A stretch of 64,000 nucleotides of DNA from Elmis aenea (Eukaryota; Arthropoda; Insecta; Coleoptera; Elmidae), in contig OX393581.1 in the NCBI GenBank assembly GCA_947652605.1, positions 32,296,788 to 32,360,787 of the forward strand, read 5' to 3'. Below, piece after piece: positions 1 through 11,061 of this stretch. The position numbers were made by a program, and so were the translations under genes. How positions within the stretch are numbered: position 1 is the stretch's first letter; the number at the start of each line of letters is the position of its first letter. Below the pieces are notes generated by a model. It did no database searches. It saw nothing but the letters and a program-made list of their open reading frames with translations, and was not told the origin of the DNA.

Positions 1-63
1 GATTCTGATGGAGAATTAAATTCTAAATCTGTTAGTGCATTAAAAAAAGCATACATAGGTTAA
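1..63 (+). pseudogene. C-terminal tail of an open frame entering from the left edge, possibly transposon-derived
   Basis: Frame 1 is open from the first base for 20 codons and stops at TAA (61-63), ending in ...ALKKAYIG. It is followed directly by sequence homologous to the inside of the hAT-type element at 21.6-23.1 kb, so it could be the tail of that family's transposase, but the fragment is too short to assign. It could also be a chance open frame. Confidence 0.25.
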
Positions 64-206
64 ATTTTTTCACAATAATTTTTAATTTTTGGGTCAAATG
101 ATCAACAGTCTCATTCAAAAAATCACAATTAGAAAAGTTTTTTTATTATCGATTTCTCAGAAAATTTTATTTTTGATAAAAGTGTACCTAGGTATTACCT
201 AAAACT

Positions 207-987
207 AATTTTAAAGATGAAAAAAAATTATGTGTCACTAGATTTTGACGATTTTAAAAATATTCGCAAAAGTAAAGTGCCCCTATTTTACAATACGAAA
301 TTTGAATTTAAAATTTCATTTTTGAATTTTATTCAAAAAAATTACAACTAACAAAAAAGTTTTTTATTATCGTACGACACCAGATTTTAGCAATTTTAAA
401 AATATTCGCAAGTATTGGAGTGTCCTTATTTTAGGAATAAAAAAAAGCATCAAGAGGAAAAGATATTTTATTTTGAAGAAAATTTTTAAATTTTAAATAT
501 TTTTCTAAACTTTTTTAAAATCATTAATATAAGGGCACTTTTGGATGTTAAAATTTTATTCAAAACTAAAAGTTGAAATTTTAACGTCACCTTTGGCGTT
601 TATTTTGAATTCTAAACAATCTTACCCTATAAAGGTTATTTTGTAACTCTTAAAATATGGCCCCTTTACTCTAGTGAATATTTCTGAAATTGCTTAACTC
701 TGGTATCGTGTACATTTTTGTGAACTTTTTCCAATTTTCAAATAATTTAGGTCATCCACCAACTTTCATCAGGAATGAGCGTTTCTGAGAAATTTTTAGT
801 AAAACTTTCTCATTTGTTGATACTTTTTGAATGGCACTGTGTAGAAGATATAATGCAGGGTGAATAATGAATAAATTAGTTGTAAAAAGGGAAAATAGTC
901 AAGTTTCTTGAAAAAAATCAAAAATTCGTGATTTTGTTGATCAATGGTTTTTAATTGTTTTAATAAAAATCAAATTTTGCCCATTCC
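207..987 (+). repeat. Dispersed repeat, relative of the interior of the 21.6-23.1 kb hAT-type element
   Basis: The stretch from 'ctaaaactaattttaa' through 'cactagatttt', 'attcgcaaaagtaaagtgcc' and 'gaattctaaacaatctt' to 'aaaaatcaaattttg' recurs in the same order at about 22,045-23,065, where a second element splits it. No terminal inverted repeats were found at this copy. It is non-coding. Confidence 0.7.
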
Positions 988-991
988 TGGT

Positions 992-1095
992 TTAAAAGTT
1001 ATTTATTATTTTTCACAAAATCGTTGTATTTGACTTAACAAAACACGATCACTGTAGTAGTTGACAGTTTATAACTTGTCTAATTGTGTTTTAAT
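992..1095 (+). repeat. Dispersed repeat with an inverted copy at 30,365-30,470
   Basis: The segment around 'cacaaaatcgttgtatttg' and 'gtgttttaatat...' is present in reverse complement at about 30,365-30,470, where it lies next to a GC-rich 'ggcgcccc' end that resembles a hAT terminus. It is probably part of another non-autonomous element. Confidence 0.6.
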
Positions 1096-1099
1096 ATTT

Positions 1100-2185
1100 G
1101 TTGATGTAAAATCATTATTTTCGTGAATCGATAGAGAATTAAATCAATTATTGCTTTAAACTTTATAGAATAGTGACTGCATATGTTCAATTTTTATATT
1201 TCTTTATAATAACGAATAAAAATTTGTTAGTTGTCCGTCAGTGTTGCATGTGTCTAGCACTTTCCTATTAGTTGAATTATTATTTCACTGCAAAAAAAGT
1301 TTAAAATAAGCTCAGAAAATCAAAGTTTATGGCTTCCATAGGCAAACCACTCATAACATCTAAAATCTTTATGGAAAATAAAATCTTTGAGCAAGCATCA
1401 CCTACTTTGGATGCAACTTATCATGTATTACGTCTATGACAAACGTATTAAAAAGGAAAATATTTTAATTAATGTACGGCACAATAGACAATAGAAAAAA
1501 GCATTAAAAAAAATTTAATCGTATGAAAATGTAAAATGAAATACATTTTTAAATTACTTTTATCATATTATTTCTGTCTATTTTTATATTATGAATATTT
1601 ATTTGTTTTATGCAACAAACGATTTTCTGCTCTTGTCTAAAAAAAAATGGATGTGTTGTTCGTTTACTGCACAATAGCTCAGTTCCTCAACATCCTGTTT
1701 TTCTTCAGGACATTGATACAATTCACTTTCCATATTACTTTTACTTTTTTTAAACCTTCATGGTCATGTTAAATTTATTTTAATGGGGAGTACAATTCAT
1801 CTATAGTTGTTTTATTTTGCTCCTGTATATTTCAGTTCTTCATAACATAGGCAGAATCTAACAATATTTATGTGTTTTATAAATAAAATGTTAGATTTGG
1901 TTTTGCTAGAGTTTCACGTACAGGGCATTCGATTTTTTCTATTTGTATTTCCCTTTAGATTTGTCTTAATTTCAATTTTTGTATGAACTATATTTTATTT
2001 TGTAGTTTCCAAATTTGCAGTTGTAATTTTACAGCAAAAGTATATAATACTTTATGTAGCGCTCTAGCGATTACAAATGCAAAAATTAAATCAGAAATAG
2101 GTACCTAACCTTATACTGTCAAAATATAATTATGGAAAGTGCATACATTACAAATGCAGTGTAAAAAAGCAATGACAATGAAACC
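1100..2185. other. AT-rich sequence, nothing recognised
   Basis: I see no long open frame, RNA gene or clear repeat structure here. Confidence 0.5.
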
Positions 2186-2189
2186 TACA

Positions 2190-2381
2190 TACAGTTTTTG
2201 CGGTTAAACAAATATTTTTTGTCGTTAATTTATATTTTTTGTCGTTGGAATAAATATTCTGTTGTTCACTTACATTTTTTGTCGTTAAAATACAAAATTT
2301 TTCCTTATTTACAATATTTGTCGTGCACTACATTTTTTGTCGTGAACAATACCAATTTTGTCGTGAATTATACCAGTTTTG
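2190..2381 (+). repeat. Degenerate tandem repeat with a TTTTTGTCGT core
   Basis: About eight spaced copies of a TTTTGTCGT-like core (2199, 2218, 2239, 2277, 2330, 2354, 2376 and nearby) occur every 20-40 bp, joined by AT-rich spacers. The 89-codon open frame over it is a by-product of the repeat. Confidence 0.6.
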
Positions 2382-3214
2382 TCGGGCTAATTAACAATAG
2401 AATGTCGCAAGCTATAATTCTCTTTTCCTTGTTTTTTTCAAGATGTGGAAAAAAACGTATCGTATAGACATTCTTAGTAATTAGAGTATTTGCAGTGTCT
2501 GACATTTCGATATCTATTTAAAAATGTCTGTGGGCTGTTTGCTAATTTTCTTAAGGCGTCAAAAGAATGCGTCACACATGACATTTTGCCATTTAATTAT
2601 TAAAGTATATTCGTTTTATTTGAGTGTTCAGGAATAGTTACTGTGTAATGATTTGAGACGGGGTGTTTTTCAAATAAATTTCATTTCCATTTAATTTAAT
2701 ATTCGTTTTTGTAAATATATATGGTTGGGTAATATTTTATGGGTACCTATACATAAACCAAAAATTTTACAAAATTCATAAAAACTCTAATTCTGATGTT
2801 TTGACTCTGTTTAACTTTTTTATTTTAAATTTTAATTTGGAAAACATCATTTATTCATATTCACTTGATTACATATTTTTTCAAAATCTTGCAATAAACA
2901 TTTAGCAAAAAAATAAATATTTGCTTGAACGTTAAATAAAGAATATTACAAATGTTGTACTCCATTACTTGATTTAAAACAAAAAATATTTGATTGATGA
3001 ATCCACGATGAATCTCAACAAAAGTCACGGTTTCAGAATATAATTAGGCGTTGGATATGAAAGAATGTAAGATAGCTATATTTAATTTTATAACTTGAAT
3101 TATCTTCAACTACTTAAAAACTATCACACTGATTAAATATTGCGAAACTACTGTGATATATAATATTCAAAGTAAAAACTATGTCTTGAAAAAGATTTTT
3201 GTATGAATGGTAAA

Positions 3215-3480
3215 AAAATTAATATTCAATATATTTCGTTTGCAGGTTATAATTTTATTTATGTTAATGTCAGTGTGGAAGTGTCATTTAGTTGGTTTAC
3301 ATTAACTTTTGTTCTATAATATAATTTTAATTTCGTAGAAAAAATAGCATTTACGACTCGAGATGAAATCAGTTTTTTTTTGTTCGTGAGATTTGCTCAC
3401 TCGCCGCTTCGCGGCTCGTGAATAAATCTCACCTCACGAAAAAAACTGGACTTTCATCTCTTGTTGAAAAATATACTATT
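3215..3480 (+). repeat. Dispersed repeat, copy 1, with an internal palindrome
   Basis: It shares long stretches with 41,945-42,205, including 'atatttcgtttgcaggttat', 'atgtcagtgtgga' and 'aaaaaactggactttcatct'. The 3' part is palindromic: 'gatgaaatcag' followed by a poly-T run and 'cgtgagattt' faces 'aaatctcacctcacg' and 'ctggactttcatc', around a 'cgccgcttcgcgg' centre. Confidence 0.75.
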
Positions 3481-3696
3481 CTTTCAAAAGTAAAAATAAT
3501 TTTTTGCTTATAAATTTTCTTTGAAGACTTGTCAACTCTTGAAAAACTACAAACTGTCAGATTCAACTTTTATTTCTTGTTTTTCATTTCCTTTACTTAG
3601 TGAATAACAATAATTATTTAAAATACCTAATTCATATGCAGTAAAATATATATTGTATAATTATATATTTGTTAATGATGTTTTGAACTGCGATAC

Positions 3697-4083
3697 GGAT
3701 AATTTTTTCCCGACAATTTATTTCCAGAAAATTTGTTCCCCCAGTCAATTTGTCCCCTAGACAATTCGTTCCCCTGACGCTATATTTAAATATGTACCTA
3801 TTTATTATTTTTTTAAATGTGTAATAGATATTTGTTTTTCAGTTACATTTCTTTTACATCAGTCTAGAGGGTCGGGTTAAAGCTTGATTAAAGCTTTTTT
3901 TAAAATAAATAACAAAAAGTTTTTACGTTTTGCCTAGGTATTTTATAAAACGCTTAATATTACATTATGCCCATAAGATTATGCGCGTAAAAGAATGATC
4001 TATTACACCATATTAAAAAAAATTACATATTTAAACATAGCGTCCTGGGAACGAATTGTCCGGGGGACAAATTGACCGAGAAC
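3697..4083. mobile_element. Small element with inverted repeats built on GACAATTTGTCCCC
   Basis: The left arm 3743-3788 (gtcaatttgtcccc, gacaattcgttccc, gacgctat) is inverted at 4031-4079 (atagcgtcctgggaacga, gaattgtc, gacaaattgac). Degenerate extra copies of the same unit lie outside the left arm (3697-3740). It has no coding capacity and looks like a fold-back or MITE-type element. Confidence 0.65.
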
Positions 4084-4264
4084 CTTTGAATTACAATACT
4101 GGATAAATATGGCAAAATATTTTAACGAATTTTAGGCCTAGAGCTGTTTGACGTGACATTAAACTAACATACCAATTTCCAAGGGTGTTTACTGTTATAT
4201 TTATGGTTGTTCTGCTTCTGTTTGCTCACAATAAAAGGAATTAATTTTTACATAATATTAAAAA

Positions 4265-5593
4265 GGTACCCGAACCGCGATGTATATCGGTTCAGTTTTG
4301 GTTACCGGTTCGGTAAATTTTGACTTTTCAGTTTTTGTTCCTTTTCATGGTTTTCAATTTTATAACGATGCGATCACCGGCTAAGCGGAAACGGTTTAGT
4401 TCTAGCTAAAAGTCAATAATTAAAAAAAAGAAAGTTAAAATTAAACCTATATCCACTTATTGTTAAGAAAGAATTTTATATTTATTGTATTAATAACTAG
4501 GTACTAAAAACAATGGTCGGGAATGCAAAATATAAAATTATGCCACTTAAATAAATTATTTAGTCTTTTGAAAAATAAAGCGTTTACAAACTGCAAAATT
4601 GCTATTAATTATGTTATTTCTCAAATGTTACTTATTATGGGTATACTTTATTTAATATGTTTATGATAAGGTATACCGGGTGTTAACCACCAGCCGTGAA
4701 CATAGGGAATTAACATTGGTTTTAATTTTTTTTGGGATTCCTGCTCCCCAATTGAATTTATATTAAAATTAATGGTAACAATAGAAAGATAAATTTATTA
4801 CGCATCATTTGAGACCATTAATAAGCTTAAATGTTTAATATTTAGTATACAATTAATATTTTAAAATTGGATTAATTTTACAAATATAAGTAGCCATGAC
4901 TGTCAATCTCACATTTGTCTTCATTAATTTTTGTTATTATCTGTCAATTTTTATATCAGCGAGTTATTTCTTTAACGATTTTGATTAAAATGAAAAAAAA
5001 AACTGTAATAGAGGAAGAGTTTTAATGGTGAAAAAAGAAATAACTCGCTGATTTAAAAATTGACAGATAATAACAAAAATTAATGAAGACAAATGTCAGA
5101 TTGGCTGTCATGGCTACTTATATTGGTAAAATTAATCCAATTTTAAAATATTAATTATAAGCTAAATATTAAACATTTAAGCTTATTAATGGTCTTAAAT
5201 GATGCGTAATAAATTTATCTTTTTATTGTTACCATTAATTTTAATATAAACTCAATTGGGGAGCAGGAATCCGAAAATAAGTTAAAACCAATGTTAATTC
5301 CCTATGTTCACGGCTGGTGGTTAACACCCGGTATGTAGTTGCATATTAAAATTTTAAATTGTTTAAATGTAGTTTAAAATTACATACACATATTATATGC
5401 AACGGTATTAAAAGTATTACCGGTTGAAACCGTTGCATAAATAAGTAGACAGGTTTGACCGGTTTACAGCAGTCGGTTTGATTCTATTTGCGGTTCCATA
5501 ATTTTTCATATTATAGTTCAGTTCTGGTTCATGGTTTATGAAAATAGTTCCGTTTCGGTTTTGGGTCCAGTTCTAGTTCGGTTTAATTCCCTG
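4265..5593. mobile_element. hAT-like non-autonomous element, interrupted by a fold-back element
   Basis: The left end 'ggtacccgaaccg' and right end 'cggtttaattccctg' match the ends of the element at 8661-8927, as does the interior, which is rich in 'accggtt' and 'ggttcggt'. The fold-back at 4676-5331 accounts for about half the length. No duplication could be made out at the edges. Confidence 0.5.
4676..5331. mobile_element. 656-bp fold-back (palindromic) element with CCGGGTGTTAACCACCAGC ends, flanked by TA
   Basis: The two halves are reverse complements over roughly 300 bp each, with a short unpaired centre near 4985-5030. The ends read CCGGGTGTTAACCACC and GGTGGTTAACACCCGG and are flanked by TA on both sides, suggesting a TA target duplication. 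The element is nested inside the hAT-like element and has no coding capacity. Confidence 0.85.
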
Positions 5594-5599
5594 AAGAAG

Positions 5600-8500
5600 T
5601 TAAATTGTAAATATCTAGAAGTATTCGAACTGCTTTCACTTATAAACATTTTCACTTTCATTTTTCGATCGAACTATTTTCCAGTTTTGAATGCAAGGAG
5701 AAAGTTTACGGAAAAAATTGCAAACAAAATGTTACCGTTAGATTGTGAATAAGAAGCAGGTAATCTACACGTAAGGCGGTTATGTTATAAGCCTTGTCTT
5801 TTCCAATTTTTCTAAACACCTTTTACATAAAATTTACAATTACAGTGACAAAAAAATAATGGCATTACTTATAATTCTTATACGTTCCATAACTTGTCAT
5901 GTTTTAAAATGAGATGATGGTTTGTAAAATATTAATGAAATTTCAGTTAAGGTTATATGGAATATTTAAAGTTTTTTCAACCGTCTTGCACGAAAAGGCA
6001 AATTTTGTAGTTCTTATATCTTGTGTGCCCTATGGGGGGCGAGCGAAATATAACACTGCATGAAGTTATTTCTAGTGTTAGACAATAATTTATATTATAG
6101 ATGGTCTTTGCTTCAGTTGATTACTCTTACAATTTAATTGATGGTTTAACGCTTTATCCTCAAAACTTTTAGACTTTTTTGTATAATCCTCGGTCGTCCA
6201 TGAAGCGCTTGTTCTTCAACGATGGGTATTTCATGAAATTTTTTTGGTTGCCATTGCTCAGAACATTGCTGTATTGTTTTAGTAGTAAGCATCAAACAGC
6301 AAAATGGGATTAAGAGCAACATGTTGTTTTCCATAATTAATTTCTTTGCTGTTCATAATTGTTCTTCCACTTTTTAAATAAACTATCATTGGTGTATAAT
6401 AATCGCATCATCCTTAAAACATCTTTGAACATAAGCATAATTAAAAAAAATACTTTTATTCAGAGTCACGACTTATTTGAGTTTCGATCGCTTTCCATAC
6501 GATGTTGCTTTACCCATGTATTTTTGAATATTTAACCTCTTTTTTATCTATTATTTGAGGACTCCTATGCTGTTTGCCATTTTGAGACAACGTGCGTTGA
6601 TTTTTAAGGGTTACTGTTTAGCTGAGGAAACTTTGAAACATACTAAGGTTCCATTCAAAAATGCAAGTTAATTCAAAATTGCTCCATAGAAAAACCCATT
6701 GTAGATGTGTGGTATACATTTCTTCCGAGATAATTACTTCCCTTTTTGGCAATGACACAAAAAATAAAATTGTTATTAAATATTTCTTTGTTCTCATTTA
6801 TGTTTTAAAGTTTGCTGTTTTTGAATGGATTTTGTTTGCAGATAAAGGCAATAAAAAAGCATTTTGGAAAGTGTTTATCTTTTTACTATACTAAAAATGC
6901 AGCTTCGAAGCCTTATATGGTAAACAATTTTAATCGTCAAAGATTTGCTGAAAATATTTGTGTTTTTTTCTGTTCATGGTAAGGTTGTATTTTAACTAAT
7001 GTTTTGAGATTCATTCTGCCCATTTAGCTACTGACACGAGTTGTTTTAAGGTTTGTATAAGATTTATTCGGCAGGTCTAAATTGCCTTTCTCAATCCTTT
7101 TGCGACTATGATTTTGTTATTAAATCTCCAATATTCGGTTCCATTATATGTACATTTTCTTAAATGCATATTCTGCAAAGTGTAACGCATCAACTTCCTT
7201 TTTTTCTATTTTAGCATGTTGTGGTTTTTAGAACATACTTAGTATCCATCATCTTTTAGACTGTAGTGGAAAAATGCTTGTAGAAATCCAAAAGTCTTTA
7301 TATATTAGATATGGGTGTGGATATAATAAACCTTTTAGTACACTGTCTACTATTTTTTTCTAATCTAATGCTACTTACTTTTTACAAGTTGCTTCAATAG
7401 AACGACATTTTCAAAATAATATTATTATATCTCATTATTAACATCTTAGTAGCTTTGTTTATATAAAAACAAATATATAACAAATAATTCATTATACAGA
7501 ATGGTTTTTAATGATCAAAGAGGTACAACGCCATGTTAATTTATTTAAAAATTTAACGTTTTGGCTGAAATTATGCATGTTCATCTAAAGTTAACGTTTG
7601 GGTTGTTAGAAAATGGAAATACTTTACAATACTGCTTAGAAATGTGTGCAATATGGCAGGAAATACATCAGAAACCTGTACATTGCCATCTAGGCCTAAA
7701 TTTCGCAAGCGGTAAACAGACTTTACGCGCATTGTTGCTTCATTTTTGGCAAAAATACATACGAATAAGGGTAAGGCGGGCTTTCTCAAAACACCTGTTA
7801 CGTATTTGTGAAATAGAATTAATAAACATTGAAGGAATCAAAGATTACTTGTGTCTTTCTTTGAACGTTTTGGTCTAATCGTTTGAATTATTACCTTAAT
7901 TGTTGTAAAGAATAGAAAATGGCAAATTTATGGTGAAATGAAGCCATTCCATTGATTATGTGCGATAAATGATAGATTTACGATGCGAATAAGAAAAATT
8001 GGAAAATGTACAAAATTATGATAATTAGGTGGTACATACCCATGAATTTAATCTGTTTATCCTCAATTTAACAACAAACTACATTAAATCAAAGTAAATT
8101 TATGTAACAGGTTTTCTATGATACTGAAGAGCAAAGGTTTAAGTCTGCGTTATATTTCAGTTCCATCAAATCATGGTGGGTTGGATCTTGGTTTGAACCA
8201 ATGGAAACTGAACATAGGCGACGCCATTTGTGCACTTATTTCATGCTTCAAGTATTTATTGTACACTAAATATGTGTTAAATTTATTTAAAAAGTGCGTC
8301 TGAGTGCTTGTTTCGATGGAAAAATAAGGGCGAAACGCAACCGTTAAGAATAAGTGACTACCGATTTTAGGCCTAAGATAGCGAAATGCGTTTCTCTGTC
8401 TTTACAATGGAACTATAATGTTGCCATTTGCTGATAGGAAGGAATAAAAGGTGAAAACATGAGCACAAGTTCTGTGTAATTGCGGTACAAAGCTTGAATC

Positions 8501-8655
8501 AGGTAAGGACAATTTTATACTTTGTATAATACCTATTATACTGTTCACATGGTGTTACCAAATTTTCTCGGAATATATCATGGGTTGTACAAAGAGAAAA
8601 TATTTGATAAAAATTGAAGTTAACTACATAAAAAGATAATTAAACTTTGGTTGTT
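5600..8655. other. Gene-free stretch
   Basis: Only short open frames expected in AT-rich DNA are seen (the longest is 105 codons at 7561-7878, with an overlapping antisense frame and no recognisable domain). I see no repeat structure or RNA gene. Confidence 0.5.
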
Positions 8656-8660
8656 TTCAT

Positions 8661-8927
8661 TAGGGACTTGAACCGAACCGGAACTTGAACAAAAACCAGA
8701 ACGAACCGGTGCTTTTTTCATGAACCGTGAACCGGAACTGAACCTTTTAGTCAAAAAATCATAAAACCGCAAAATCGAACCGAACCGACTGGTGTGAACC
8801 GGTTCAAACCGGTTCATACTACGAGTCAGACTACTTATATATTTTAATGACATTGTATATTTTTTATATTCGTAATTTTGATTGGTAAACGAAACTGAAC
8901 CATTATTCTTTTCGGTTCGGGTCCCTG
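8661..8927. mobile_element. hAT-like MITE with AGGGACTTGAACCGAACC-type ends
   Basis: The left end 'agggacttgaaccgaacc' pairs with the right end 'ggttcgggtccctg'. Inside are repeated 'gaaccg' and 'aaccggtt' units. The flanks gttttcat and gtttttag match at 6 of 8 positions, compatible with a decayed 8-bp duplication. It is a short relative of the element at 4265-5593. Confidence 0.65.
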
Positions 8928-8929
8928 GT

Positions 8930-10182
8930 TTTTAGTGATTTACGTTATGTGATTTTACTAGTTTTATAAAAATGGCATATTTTTATTCTTTAGTTTTGCT
9001 TTAAACATTTCACATCATATTGTATAACATAAGTTTGAATCTACCGCATTTTGATATTTTTTTTCAGTGAAATGTTCCATTCTATTTTATGTATATACAA
9101 ATTTAAATGCGTCCTTATTTTCCAAAAATATCAGCATAAGCATGATTTACTTATTTTTGTTAAATCGTTAGTGACTTGCTAGCCTAATATGGGTCATATA
9201 TCTTTTTATAAAAAGAAATTTGACAATTCAAGTGAGTTATTAAACTTTAATTTTTGATAAGTTCAATATTAAGAAACTGTACAGCAATATAAACACAGTG
9301 TTGTTTGAAAATATCCTCATTCGTTGTTTATTATGGACACCACATTCGATTATTTGGTTACGACAAATATTGTTTGATTTCAAAAATATTTCTTGGGTTG
9401 TGATACATAAATGTACAATTATTTATACGATAAAGTGGTGGAAAAATTGTTCAATATGTTATATATTTACCTTAGTTCCAAAATAACTTTTTGACTGAAA
9501 TGCAAAATAATATCATATAAATTTATTAAATTTGTAACAGGGACTTTATAAATGCTCGTAAAACTATAACCATAGCATTAATCTTCGGTCAAAAAAATTA
9601 ATAAATTTTATGGCAAGCCTTAGATGTTTAGAAAAATGATCATGTTGTATAGTACAAAACTTGATTAAGGTTTTGTACTGTTTAATTTAATAGTGTTTAC
9701 TTCAGTTTTGGTGTAATTTAAAGAAATAGGTTTGAAAATATCTAAGCTTTTTCTGCATATAAATGTTTCTATAACAAATTTATTAACTTTATATTATGTT
9801 GTATTTTAAAAAAAAAAGTTGTTTTTAGCACTATATCCAAAATATTTTTAAATTACTGTTTTGGCCGAAGTAAGTAATAAGTATTATGTAATTTTTTCCA
9901 AAAGCATCTTCATCGTATAAAAACTATTTTTACAGTATCTCCTTCATTAATCCAAATAAATATTAAAGTGATATAGATTTAGAAAATTCAATTAGTAAAT
10001 CCTAGCCAATTATATGAAAATCAAATATGACGCTAATGAGAAATAAAGTAAAAAAGAGAAATAAAAGATTTAATAAAAGTAAATGTATACGTATTTTGAA
10101 CTTGATTTTATTTCGCATATATAACATTACTATAATTATGTAAAATATCATTCTACTCCTAAGTGCCTCCTGCCTGATGCCT
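8930..10182. other. Gene-free AT-rich stretch
   Basis: No convincing coding, RNA or repeat feature was found. Confidence 0.5.
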
Positions 10183-10190
10183 GTCCAGAC

Positions 10191-11053
10191 TAGGGATTGT
10201 AAATTTACCGACTTTTTGAATTACCGGTAATTCGGTAAAACTGTCAATCAAAACCGGTAAACCATATTGTTATATATATCTATATTATATTGTTTCTTTT
10301 TAGATTTTTGCGGTTACTAACATTTTTAATATAGTTTTCAAAGTTTATCCGCGTCTCCCCTATAGTGAGAGCTTGCCGAAACGTCGAGCCAATTTAAATA
10401 TTACCCGGATAAACTCCGAAAACCATATTAAAAATAAATATATTTACATACATTTATTTATTATGGAACTGATTGAGATAGTTGAAGCCTAAACTATCCC
10501 AATCAGTTTCATACAATATATTAGTTAACAGCCATTAACGAATCTAATATATTTTTATGTAATATTAATATACACAATATAAAATGACAATATATAATAT
10601 ATAAAATAAAAATATTACAAAAAATATAATCCAGCATTACAAAAAACACATGAAAATAAAACTATTCTGAACATAAAATATAAAATGATATAACATAAAA
10701 TATCTTGTCAAATTATTAACAGTATTTTTTATTTTAAACTCTTCTTAAAAAATAAGCACGTAGAAAACATAATTTATATTTATCGTCTCCTAATTGCGAC
10801 CTAATTTTTGTACAAAATAATCCAGCCGCGGAAAAAGCTCTTTCGGCTTCTACTACATTTGTTGGTCGAGTAGTGAGTAAACAATCATATGCCATTTGTA
10901 TGTTTTCCCTTTAAAATACGTCAATTTTTTTTCGATTATTTGATTTAGATTTTTATCATGATTAGACATTGTAAAATTACCGGAATTACCGGTAAAAAAC
11001 TGGCAAATTACCGGTATAATTTGAAGAGCTTTTTTTGCGATTTACAATCCCTA
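10191..11053 (-). mobile_element. Deleted hAT transposon, 863 bp, with perfect 8-bp target duplication GTCCAGAC
   Basis: The ends are inverted copies (TAGGGATTGTAAATTTAC and GATTTACAATCCCTA) with several 'aattaccggtaa' sub-repeats behind them. The flanking octamer GTCCAGAC is at 10183-10190 and 11054-11061. A duplicated octamer and a transposase remnant with the hAT dimerisation signature (next entry) place it in the hAT superfamily. Most of the transposase is deleted, so the copy is non-autonomous. Confidence 0.92.
10734..10895 (-). pseudogene. C-terminal remnant of a hAT transposase (dimerisation region)
   Basis: On the - strand, 53 codons from ATG (10895) to TAA (10734) include the stretch NVVEAERAFSAAGLFCTKIR followed by SQLGDDKY and LCFLRAYF. 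The pattern (S/A)ER-FSAAG-----R--L is the hallmark of the hAT C-terminal dimerisation domain, which in intact enzymes pairs monomers and completes the RNase-H-like core. A stop lies ten codons upstream in frame, and no DDE region or zinc finger remains, so this is a relic and not an active gene. It ends at a stop close to the usual hAT C-terminus. It lies inside the element bounded by GTCCAGAC duplications. The family call is secure; loss of function is inferred from length. Confidence 0.88.
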
Positions 11054-11061
11054 GTCCAGAC

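Noticed and set aside
2198..2467. 89-codon + frame
   Set aside because: It covers the TTTTTGTCGT tandem repeat and has no recognisable sequence.
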